Source of the DNA: Chitinophagales bacterium
GTDB taxonomy: Bacteria; Bacteroidota; Bacteroidia; Chitinophagales; UBA10324
Length of the DNA: 5,520 bases
Direction of reading: 5' to 3'
Assembly (NCBI GenBank): GCA_026786335.1
Contig: JAJAYG010000274.1
Span: 1-5,520, forward strand
Shown: piece by piece, positions 1 through 5,520 of the stretch
Position numbering within the stretch: the first letter of the stretch is position 1
Layout of the letters: each line of letters starts with the position of its first letter
The notes under the pieces: generated by a model
What the model saw: only the letters and a program-made list of their open reading frames with translations
Told to the model about the DNA's origin: nothing
Database searches by the model: none
Position numbers and translations under genes: made by a program

Positions 1-309
1 ATCGTGGTTTCCGGGAATGAAATAAACGTTGCCCTTGAAATTGGTAAACATCTTTAACTGATCGCGAATAATTTTATGGGAATTATGATCTCTTTTTTCT
101 TCGATAAGTCCATTGGGATAAATGTTGTCTCCAAGAATAATTACTGTGCTAAATGGATTTTGTTCCATTTGCATCATCAGGTTTTTAAAATTGGCGCTTG
201 AATCCATAAGCTCACCCGTATCACCAATAAGATAAACAGAGAAGGCGGGTTTTTGCGCCCTGAGAATAAATGAGAAGCAAATAAGGAGGGCACTAAAAAA
301 TATTTTCAT
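1..309 (-). CDS. Exported calcineurin-like metallophosphatase, N-terminal part (runs off left edge)
   Basis: The reading frame starts at the ATG at 309 and stays open for 103 codons to the window edge, so only the N-terminus is present. Residues 1 to about 19 (MKIFFSALLICFSFILRAQ) form a signal peptide with a hydrophobic core and an A-Q cleavage region, so the product is exported. Three metal-binding motifs of the calcineurin-like phosphoesterase fold appear in order: GDTGE near residue 29, LGDNIYPNG near residue 60, and GNHD as the last four visible residues. The metal ligands of the remaining motifs (GH, GHxH) lie outside the window. The family hydrolyses phosphomonoesters or diesters using a dinuclear metal centre; the substrate cannot be read here. 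In Bacteroidota, similar signal-peptide phosphatases are often the front half of long proteins with a C-terminal BamA/TamA-like barrel, but that part is not visible, so this is inference. No Shine-Dalgarno site precedes the start, as usual for this phylum. Confidence 0.88.
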   Translation of the reverse strand, partial: MKIFFSALLICFSFILRAQKPAFSVYLIGDTGELMDSSANFKNLMMQMEQNPFSTVIILGDNIYPNGLIEEKRDHNSHKIIRDQLKMFTNFKGNVYFIPGNHD

Positions 310-507
310 TCGAAACGATCTTAAAGCAGAATTATAAAATTTGAAAATCAGGTTTTCTTTATCAGGGCGAATTTACGGAACATTCAATTAAATCTTTTCA
401 TCTCTCTGCTTCGCGGCGTAAGGAAATGGATTTTATCTTTAATTATTTTGATGGAAAGGAAGAAAAAAAATATTGAACACCTATTAATAAATATCGAACG
501 ACGAAAT

Positions 508-1698
508 TCATTTCTCAAAAAATCCAATACTACCGCCCACCCAAGTTTTATTTTTATTGTAGTCAACGCCAATCATTTTTCCTTTTGATAAACGCACGAG
601 GTTGGTAACAGGTTGCGGCTTTTCATTTTCATTCAGCCAAAGAAACAACATTCTTATTTCGGTTTTCACCAAACCATCGGGTGATTTTATGATGGGTTCG
701 TAATTCACTTTTTTCATCAGTATGTAATTGCTGCTGTCTTCAACTTTATCAATGTCTTCTTTTGTTACATCGAAAATTACTCCTACACCCGAAAAAGAAA
801 ACAATGGTTTCAAAACATAATTTTCTAAATCATCGGGTATGGTTTCAACTTCATTGAGGAATTGTGTTTGAGGAACGTAGCGGCTCTTAAGAAACGGTAA
901 TGAAAATTTACTGATTCTGAAAAACCAATTCGGGTGGCTCACCCATTCCACATCAACATCTTCGGTGAGGTTGAATGCGCAATGCAAATCATTTCTCTTC
1001 GTCAACTCATCAAAGATCACGCGGTTGTAAATGCGGTGAATGGGAATTTTTCTTCCATCCTTTTCATAAAATAATTTTCTTCCTTCCAAAATTACTTTGC
1101 TGATGCATACATACTCAACACCGAGATATTGTTTGGTGAGTTCAAAATCAACTCTTGTTTTTTGTTTCTCGGGTTCTATCTCCAGCAGCACCACATTCTC
1201 GGGATTTTTATCTGCCACAATCCACGCTCTTAATTTTTGAATGTAGGTTTCATTGTTTAAACCATTAAAAAGGTCGTTGCAATTTTCGGGCACATCAAAA
1301 AATTCCCGGTACTTGTTTGCCAGCCAGTGCTGATAACCAAAGAGCGATGGAAACGCCTGCAACTCTATGAGCTGCGGAAGAATTTCACCTGCTTCATTTT
1401 TACATACAGCAAAATCCAAAGCGATGGTAGATGGTCTTGCATCTTCATGCGGCACAAAAAGTTTTGGTGGAATTGCCTTTAATGATTGAGCTAAATATTT
1501 TTGAGATGTAACCGTTTCTAAAATTTGATCACACGCTTCAAAAATTTTATTTGAAAATTCTTTTGAAACGAAGAGCGGTGTTTCTGCAATGCGAAAACTA
1601 ATGTGATAACCTGCCTCTTTATTTAGTTGCGCTAAAAATTGCTGGTAGCGCTCTTCGGTAAATGAAGCATTGTATTGATTGCGGAATAATTGAACCAT
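508..1698 (-). CDS. ATP-grasp-like ligase of unknown substrate (396 aa)
   Basis: This is a complete 396-residue gene from the ATG at 1698 to a TGA at 508-510, with no signal peptide or membrane segment, so it is probably cytoplasmic. The C-terminal third carries the marks of an ATP-grasp nucleotide-binding fold. These are YVLKPLFSFSGVGV (residues 294-307; lysine plus a glycine-rich loop), an ILMKKVNYEP strand at 326-335 in the place of the adenine-contacting hinge, KTEIRMLFLW at 345-354, and NLVRLSKGKMIGVDYN (366-381), which resembles the metal-binding end of the fold. The N-terminal part has a conserved-looking stretch, LDFAVCKN (94-101) followed by LPQLIELQAFPSLFGYQ (107-123), and HPNWFFRISK at 255-264; it may be a pre-ATP-grasp domain. 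ATP-grasp enzymes join a carboxylate to an amine or thiol through an acyl phosphate; the substrate here is not known to me. The nearby ligase and amidotransferase genes on the same strand suggest a shared pathway. The family call rests on motif reading only. Confidence 0.72.
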   Translation of the reverse strand: MVQLFRNQYNASFTEERYQQFLAQLNKEAGYHISFRIAETPLFVSKEFSNKIFEACDQILETVTSQKYLAQSLKAIPPKLFVPHEDARPSTIALDFAVCKNEAGEILPQLIELQAFPSLFGYQHWLANKYREFFDVPENCNDLFNGLNNETYIQKLRAWIVADKNPENVVLLEIEPEKQKTRVDFELTKQYLGVEYVCISKVILEGRKLFYEKDGRKIPIHRIYNRVIFDELTKRNDLHCAFNLTEDVDVEWVSHPNWFFRISKFSLPFLKSRYVPQTQFLNEVETIPDDLENYVLKPLFSFSGVGVIFDVTKEDIDKVEDSSNYILMKKVNYEPIIKSPDGLVKTEIRMLFLWLNENEKPQPVTNLVRLSKGKMIGVDYNKNKTWVGGSIGFFEK

Positions 1699-1722
1699 GC
1701 TTCAAAAATAATCTTTGATGAT

Positions 1723-1771
1723 TGATCAGAGCTATTGACAAAGAAGTAATAAATTTTATTACTGATCAGAG
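1723..1771. promoter_or_regulatory. Perfect 9-bp palindrome framed by a TGATCAGAG direct repeat in a divergent spacer
   Basis: AGTAATAAA at 1745-1753 and its exact reverse complement TTTATTACT at 1755-1763 are separated by one base. The nine-base word TGATCAGAG occurs at 1723-1731 and again at 1763-1771, 40 bases apart and flanking the palindrome. The site lies between two divergent genes (starts at 1698 minus and 1837 plus). It could be an operator for a dimeric regulator. Its AT content argues against a Rho-independent terminator. No binding protein can be named, and AT-rich spacers give short palindromes by chance. Confidence 0.35.
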
Positions 1772-1793
1772 GATGGGTACAAAACACAATTCC

Positions 1794-1801
1794 TATATTT
1801 G
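1794..1801 (+). promoter_or_regulatory. Bacteroidota-type -7 box (TAnnTTTG)
   Basis: TATATTTG is an exact match to the Bacteroidota primary sigma factor -7 consensus TAnnTTTG and ends 35 bases before the ATG at 1837. That would put the transcript start near 1807 with a leader of about 30 bases. No convincing -33 TTG/TTTG element is seen at the usual 19-21 base spacing, so the promoter is plausible but unproven. It would drive the broken secreted-protein locus and possibly the Asp-box gene behind it. Confidence 0.45.
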
Positions 1802-1836
1802 AAGCACCATTCCACAGCATCCTAAATTTTCATTAC

Positions 1837-2292
1837 ATGAAAATAAAATCCCTCACCGTAATTTTAATTCTGTTTTCTTTCTCTCTTCCAGTTTCACAAG
1901 TAGTCGCTCAGTGCGCAAACACAGACAAAATTTTTATCCCTGCCGGTTATGCGAAATCATACGGGTCAACAGGTAATGACGAAGCATGGGACATTGTAGT
2001 TCTTGACACCGATAATAATCCAAGCACTGATAATGGCTATGTGGTTGTTGGTTATACTTATAACGTCCCGGGTGAAAGCAGGGATGTCTATGTAATTCGC
2101 CTTAATCCTAATCTAAGCACTGCCTGGACTTATCAATACGATGGTGGCTATGGCACACCTCAAGATGACAGTTGAGCAAACAAGCACAAACGAGATATTG
2201 ATCTGCGGTTCTACAAATGTTGCAGTAGGTGCATCGTACAAGCAAAATTTTTTCGTTACAAAACTCGATTTTAATGGAAATGTTGTTAGTGG
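1837..2292 (+). pseudogene. 5' fragment of a secreted repeat protein, frameshifted and truncated
   Basis: The ATG at 1837 opens a 112-residue frame. It begins with a clear signal peptide (MKIKSLTVILILFSFSLPVSQVVAQ) followed by a repeat typical of Bacteroidota secreted beta-propeller-like proteins: KSYGSTGNDEAWDIV (40-54), NGYVVVGYTYN (66-76), DVYVIRLNPNLSTAW (83-97). A second repeat begins as YGTPQDDS and then meets a TGA at 2173-2175. The repeat resumes one frame over: EQTSTNEILICGSTN (about 2175-2219), then NFFVTKLDFNGNVV ending near 2290, which parallels the first repeat (LICGSTN with VVVGYTY, FFVTKLDFNGN with VYVIRLNPNLS). This shows that a single small indel near 2170-2176 broke a once continuous gene. 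Past about 2290 the second frame loses similarity and stops at 2324-2326, where a different gene's sequence has been joined. An expressed 112-residue peptide would be a secreted stub. A sequencing or assembly indel is the main alternative. Confidence 0.75.
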
Positions 2293-3083
2293 TTGGTACC
2301 GGTTCAAAAGACGTAAAAATTTATGAAGATTTCTATGAGTATGATCCCTCCACCGACTCATGGGAAACACGACCTAATTTTCCCGGCGGAAAGAGATATA
2401 GCGCAATGGCATTTAGCATTGGCAATAAGGGCTATGTAGGATCAGGGAGTGATGCTTTAATGTGGTACCAAGATTTCTGGGAATATGATCCATTAACCTA
2501 TACATGGACACAAAAAGCTAATTTGACAGGAGTTGCACGTGAGCAAGCTGTGGCATTTTCTATTGGTGGTAAAGGCTATATTGGTACGGGCTGGAACAAT
2601 TTGTATGGAATTTTAAAAGATTTCTGGGAATATGATCCAACGATTGATATGTGGTATCAAAAATCTGATTTTGGAGGAGGTAAGCGTTACGGAGCCATAG
2701 CGTTTTCAATAGATAGTGTTGCATACGCAGGCTTAGGATATGATAGTACAAATTATCTTGCGGGAAAAGACATCTGGAAATATTCTCCCGATGATTTCCC
2801 CACCCTCACAGCAGAAAATTTTTCGCAATCAAGTGGATTCTCAATTTTTCCAGTCCCCATAATTTGGAGCGCTACAATTTCCTTCTCCGTTCAACAACCT
2901 GCCGAGATACTCATTGAACTACTTGATCTGAAAGGAAACATTATTAAGATGTTTTTTGATGAGGAAGCACAAACTGGTCAGCGCCTTATTTCTTTTAACA
3001 GAGATAACATTCCATCCGGAATTTATTTTCTTCGAATGCAATGCAATCATCAAACGACACTTAAGAAAATAATCATTCAATAA
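2283..3083 (+). pseudogene. 3' fragment of a Kelch-repeat protein with a T9SS C-terminal sorting domain
   Basis: From about 2283 to the TAA at 3081-3083 the third frame encodes Kelch-type beta-propeller repeats of about 48-49 residues. Each has D(F/I)(W/Y)EYDP-type and R-x-x-A(M/V/I)AFSIG strands followed by GY(V/I)G(S/T)G: EDFYEYDPSTDSW, QDFWEYDPLTYTW, KDFWEYDPTIDMW, and a degenerate KDIWKYSPDD. A linker leads to a roughly 80-residue C-terminal domain (2832-3080) with FSIFPVP, LIELLDLKGNIIK, SGIYFLRMQ and LKKIIIQ. These are the hallmarks of the type A T9SS sorting domain that directs cargo across the outer membrane. The frame is open back to an ATG at 2229, but residues before VVGTG (about 2290) are an out-of-frame reading of the upstream gene. 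The product would therefore have no signal peptide and could not reach T9SS. The Kelch array also starts mid-blade, so this is best read as a 5'-truncated fragment. A live cytosolic protein using an internal start is less likely. Confidence 0.75.
2470..2639 (+). repeat. Direct DNA repeat within the Kelch array (147-bp period)
   Basis: Identical 23-base copies lie at 2470-2492 and 2617-2639, encoding the (K/Q)DFWEYDP strand of consecutive Kelch blades 49 codons apart. A diverged third copy begins near 2327, 48 codons upstream. The nucleotide identity, beyond protein similarity, points to fairly recent blade duplication or gene conversion. Such repeats could also have helped the rearrangement upstream. 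Confidence 0.7.
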
Positions 3084-3110
3084 AACCAACTCAATAAAAA
3101 ACTCAATCTC

Positions 3111-4088
3111 ATGAAATCAATTATTTCTTTTGCCCGCCAATCACTAATTGCAACCATCTTCATTTGTTTCATTTTTTCTGCTCAAGGTCAATCCATGTTT
3201 AATGCGTTGGATTCAAAAACAGAAAATACTTTTATTGCCTCTTCTTTTATCAATGATAGCGAAGGCTGGCTTGCCGATGCAAATGCTATCTTATGGCACA
3301 CAAAAGATGGGGGTATATCTTTAGATACAGTTTACTCAGGAAAAACATTTTACAGATTAGATTTTGCAGACGGGCTAAACGGTTTTGCACTTAGCGAACA
3401 AGAAGCATTCAAAACATCTGATGGAGGTTCTTCATGGGAATCGGTTTCGCTTTATAATGTCAGCCCGGCTTTGTATTTTCTCAACAAAGACACAGGAATC
3501 ATCAGTGGCAATAACATCATCTATAGAACAACTGATGGAGGCAAAAGCTGGTCATCAATTGAAATTGCTGTACCCTTTTTCAGCGATTACTTTTTTATTG
3601 ATCAATCTACAGGTGTGGCTACTTGTTCTAACGATCAAGAGTATAGATCAATTTGGAGAACGACAGACGGAGGTTTGAGTTGGAAGAATGTTTGCAATGT
3701 TTCAAAGTACTTCATGTACGCTGTTTGGTTTGTAAATGATCAGGTTGGTTTTGCTGCAGGATACTTTGAAGAAATGTCTTTAGGAAATCTTCCTTCAATA
3801 ATGAAAACATCGGATGGAGGAATTACGTGGGAAAATATCTACAAGAATGAGGGGATAATTAGTTTTGGAGAACCCCTCATAGATATTCGTTTTCAAGATG
3901 AAGAGAACGGCTTTGCAATAGGAGAAGATGGTGAAAGTGTTTTCACAACCGATGGCGGTTTAACCTGGACTTCGGCAAGAGAATCAAACACAACCGGGCT
4001 TCCAATGGGGTGCGGTATTTTCAAAACACTCGATGGATACAATGACTTGTACATAACAGGTAAAGATGGTTATGTGATCAAGTGGTAG
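3111..4088 (+). CDS. Secreted Asp-box (BNR/Ycf48-like) beta-propeller protein
   Basis: This complete 325-residue gene runs from the ATG at 3111 to a TAG at 4086-4088. Residues 1 to about 27 form a signal peptide (hydrophobic IATIFICFIFSAQGQ). The mature part carries six Asp-box motifs of the form T-x-D-G-G-x-S/T-W at residues 64-71 (degenerate, Leu for Trp), 102-109, 140-147, 184-191, 233-240 and 279-286. They alternate with strands such as NGFALS, VGFAAG and NGFAIG and end with a closing strand, GKDGYVIKW. The pattern fits a six- or seven-bladed propeller of the sortilin/Ycf48/BNR class; such domains mostly bind other molecules, and a catalytic role is not indicated. No T9SS sorting domain follows, so the protein is probably periplasmic or released by another route. 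It starts 27 bases after the broken Kelch locus on the same strand and may share its transcript. The function is unknown. Confidence 0.85.
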   Translation: MKSIISFARQSLIATIFICFIFSAQGQSMFNALDSKTENTFIASSFINDSEGWLADANAILWHTKDGGISLDTVYSGKTFYRLDFADGLNGFALSEQEAFKTSDGGSSWESVSLYNVSPALYFLNKDTGIISGNNIIYRTTDGGKSWSSIEIAVPFFSDYFFIDQSTGVATCSNDQEYRSIWRTTDGGLSWKNVCNVSKYFMYAVWFVNDQVGFAAGYFEEMSLGNLPSIMKTSDGGITWENIYKNEGIISFGEPLIDIRFQDEENGFAIGEDGESVFTTDGGLTWTSARESNTTGLPMGCGIFKTLDGYNDLYITGKDGYVIKW

Positions 4089-4128
4089 AACGTTTTGTAA
4101 CATCCCACTCAAAGAATTTATTTGAAGT

Positions 4129-4959
4129 TCAAACCAATTCAGTTGCAAGAATTTTTTCAAAAGAACTTTTCAGAAAAGTTGGAAGAATTGTTTTCTGCGT
4201 AAGAATAATTTTATCGGGATCATCGAGCATGTCAATCATTTTATAATATTTTTCTTCACCATAATTTTTAATGATCGATTCTTTTTTGTCGGCTTGCGTA
4301 AAGTAGCGGATCATTCCATGCGGGTCGGCTTCGGGGTGAAATTGTGTGCCGATGATCTCATCTGAAAAACGTACCGACATAATTGCTCTTTCCAATGGAA
4401 TGTGTGGTCTTTCTTTTTCTGTGGCAAGAATTTTAAAACCGTCTCTTTTAATTATTGCATGATTGGGTGCTATTACTTGGTACTCTCTCGAATCGGTTGC
4501 ATAAAAAGGATTGCCCAAATTTTTGAAGAGGTTTTCTTTTTCTCCGGCTGCTGTTTTATGAATGGGGAAAACTCCGAATGAAGGTGATTTTCTTTTATTC
4601 ACTTCCCCTAACTGCCAATGGCGGCACATGAGTTCGAAAGAATGGCAAATGAGAAAAACATATTTTTTGCGATCGGTATTCTTTAAATTGTGGTTCCTGA
4701 TTTTATCCATCAGCGCGAAATATTTTTTCTCCCACAACTCGCCGCTTGCACCGGGGTCGCCCGGGCCGCCGCTTGAGATATAAATATCATAAGAGTCATC
4801 GGGTAGTTTAACATCGTGCCTTACATCGAAAATGTGCCATCGAACCGGAACTTCTGTTTGCAAAGATTCAAGATAAAGCAATGAACGTATGCCCCGCATT
4901 CCCTGATTGGGATGCTTGTTATATAAATCGAGAATTGCAACACGAATGGAATGATCCAT
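4129..4959 (-). CDS. Class I glutamine amidotransferase-like protein (GMP synthase-like), atypical nucleophile elbow
   Basis: This complete 276-residue cytoplasmic protein runs from the ATG at 4959 to a TGA at 4129-4131. The class I glutamine amidotransferase fold is shown by SSGGPGDPG (62-70, oxyanion strand), the nucleophile segment FLICHSFELMC with the presumed catalytic Cys105, and GTQFHPEADPHG (204-215) with His208 and Glu210 completing the triad. The elbow is unusual: the family pattern G-x-C-x-G-x-Q reads L-I-C-H-S-F-E, so both glycines and the glutamine are replaced. A C-terminal tail of about 60 residues follows the triad. No synthetase domain is fused to it, so ammonia transfer to a partner, or direct hydrolysis of a gamma-glutamyl compound as in PuuD or plant GGP relatives, are both possible. 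It is transcribed in the same direction as the GCS2-type ligase upstream and lies tail to tail with the Asp-box gene, 40 bases apart. Automatic labels such as GMP synthase would be misleading. Confidence 0.87.
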   Translation of the reverse strand: MDHSIRVAILDLYNKHPNQGMRGIRSLLYLESLQTEVPVRWHIFDVRHDVKLPDDSYDIYISSGGPGDPGASGELWEKKYFALMDKIRNHNLKNTDRKKYVFLICHSFELMCRHWQLGEVNKRKSPSFGVFPIHKTAAGEKENLFKNLGNPFYATDSREYQVIAPNHAIIKRDGFKILATEKERPHIPLERAIMSVRFSDEIIGTQFHPEADPHGMIRYFTQADKKESIIKNYGEEKYYKMIDMLDDPDKIILTQKTILPTFLKSSFEKILATELV

Positions 4960-5081
4960 TTTCTTAATAAAAAATTATAGAGAGAATTGAAAACTGTTTA
5001 TCAAAAACCGAATTGTCAAAGTTGCAACAATCGAATTAAAAAAAAAGTTTAAGCGGGAAATAATTTCAACAAGTAAGAAAC

Positions 5082-5259
5082 AATAGCCCCTACATTTATG
5101 TCGGGGTAAGCAAAAGCGACGATGGGCTTTAGTCGAAATTATTTTTCCTTGTTCTTTCCTGAGTAGAGTTAGCAAAAAAAATTCGGCTAAAGCCAAAGCA
5201 ATTTTTCTATTCTCCCCGCATATTCCATTGGAATCCCTTCGGGAAATGCCGGGGCTATT
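5082..5259. repeat. Nested palindromic REP/MITE-like element filling the spacer between two genes
   Basis: The 329-base gap 4960-5288 has no credible gene; it holds a 178-base element bounded by AATAGCCCC (5082-5090) and its exact complement GGGGCTATT (5251-5259). The match extends five more bases (CATTT) after two mismatches. Inside are three structures. The first is a left hairpin at 5087-5106, CCCC-T-ACAT / ATGT-C-GGGG with a TT loop. The second is a central stem with GGCTTTAGTCGAA at 5125-5137 pairing with TTCGGCTAAAGCC at 5182-5194 (12 Watson-Crick pairs and one G-T) around 44 bases. The third is a right structure at 5214-5254 in which CCCCGCAT pairs with ATGCCGGGG and encloses two small hairpins (ATTCC/GGAAT, CCC/GGG). 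The terminal complementary ends and hairpins resemble REP/BIME elements moved by RAYT transposases or a small MITE. No transposase or clear target-site duplication is visible here. A transcript would fold strongly, so it may also affect read-through between the two genes. Confidence 0.62.
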
Positions 5260-5288
5260 CAACCAATGATTAAAGTATCTAAGGTTTT

Positions 5289-5520
5289 TTATAATCCGAT
5301 ACTTGTTTCTTCCACAATGTGATCCACCACTTTTTTAAGATCACCTGTTTCATTAAAAACTTTTAACTGCCTGTCTGCTCCTGTTCCCATTTTTACAATT
5401 TCACGCAGGTAGTTTACTTCTTCGCGGCAATTGAGTTCGTCTACCACATCATCTACAAACTCAATTAATTCATCGAGCAGTTGCGCAAAAGGAACTTCTT
5501 CTTCCTTTCCAAAATCAATG
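5289..5520 (-). CDS. GCS2/YbdK-type carboxylate-amine ligase, C-terminal end (runs off right edge)
   Basis: On the minus strand the frame is open from the window edge to a TAA at 5289-5291 and gives 76 C-terminal residues. They include LLDELIEFVDDVVDELNCREEV, then GTGADRQLKVFNETGDLKKVVDHIVEETSIGL at the end. The GTGADRQL...F..TGDL..VVD.I..ET motif is the C-terminal signature of the glutamate-cysteine-ligase-like GCS2 family (YbdK/carboxylate-amine ligase). Family members join glutamate to an amine by ATP-dependent gamma-glutamyl transfer; characterised homologues such as YbdK have weak glutamate-cysteine ligase activity, and the true substrate is often unknown. The catalytic part lies outside the window. 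The gene precedes the amidotransferase-like gene on the same strand, 329 bases away, with a palindromic element between them. Confidence 0.82.
   Translation of the reverse strand, partial: IDFGKEEEVPFAQLLDELIEFVDDVVDELNCREEVNYLREIVKMGTGADRQLKVFNETGDLKKVVDHIVEETSIGL

Noticed and set aside
310..507. Spacer searched for a small gene, terminator or promoter
   Set aside because: It is AT-rich with short A/T tracts; no stable hairpin, RNA gene, good TAnnTTTG pair or credible coding frame was found.
384..572. Open frame of 62 codons on the minus strand overlapping the end of the ATP-grasp gene
   Set aside because: It overlaps the well-supported gene in another frame, its composition is that of AT-rich spacer, and it has no recognisable domain.
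1703..1710. Minus-strand TATTTTTG box just upstream of the ATP-grasp start
   Set aside because: It matches TAnnTTTG but lies only four bases from the ATG and has no -33 element at the right spacing; it would require a leaderless transcript.
2141..2326. Separate 61-codon gene starting at 2141
   Set aside because: It is the continuation of the frameshifted upstream repeat protein, not an independent gene; its first residues overlap the upstream frame and its end runs into the Kelch sequence out of frame.
4105..4130. Possible bidirectional terminator between convergent genes (TCAAA at 4109-4113, TTTGA at 4121-4125)
   Set aside because: It has only a five-base AT-rich stem and no adjoining T tract of note.
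4974..5004. TATAAT (4979-4974) and TTGATA (5004-4999) on the minus strand upstream of the amidotransferase gene
   Set aside because: The spacing is 19 bases and the match is to the E. coli consensus rather than TAnnTTTG; in AT-rich DNA this is expected by chance.
4975..5262. Open frame of 95 codons on the minus strand in the spacer
   Set aside because: It reads straight through the palindromic element and has no domain or start context; the palindromes explain the sequence better.

Overview
The window looks like a piece of a Bacteroidota chromosome, probably an environmental or Chitinophagales/Sphingobacteriia-like member. The evidence is an AT-rich sequence, start codons without clear Shine-Dalgarno sites but with A-rich leaders, a perfect TAnnTTTG promoter box, a type IX secretion (T9SS) C-terminal sorting domain, and several secreted beta-propeller-type proteins.

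Layout: 1-309 (minus) is the N-terminal part of an exported calcineurin-like metallophosphatase cut by the window edge. 508-1698 (minus) is a 396-aa ATP-grasp-like ligase. A 138-bp divergent spacer with a perfect palindrome and a TAnnTTTG box follows. On the plus strand, 1837-3083 is a broken composite gene: the signal peptide and repeats of one secreted protein, frameshifted at about 2173 and joined at about 2285-2292 to the Kelch repeats and T9SS sorting domain of another. 3111-4088 (plus) is an intact secreted Asp-box (BNR/Ycf48-like) propeller. 4129-4959 (minus) is a class I glutamine-amidotransferase-fold protein. 5289-5520 (minus) is the C-terminal 76 residues of a GCS2/YbdK-type carboxylate-amine ligase, cut by the right edge. 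The 329-bp gap before it holds a nested palindromic, REP/MITE-like element at 5082-5259.

The most interesting reading is functional. Three minus-strand genes, a GCS2-type ligase, an amidotransferase-fold enzyme with a non-canonical nucleophile elbow, and an ATP-grasp ligase, look like parts of one cytoplasmic set that makes and breaks amide or gamma-glutamyl bonds. The two plus-strand secreted-protein loci sit between the second and third of these and appear to interrupt the set. The substrate is unknown, and the linkage is inferred from family membership and co-orientation, not shown by the sequence alone.
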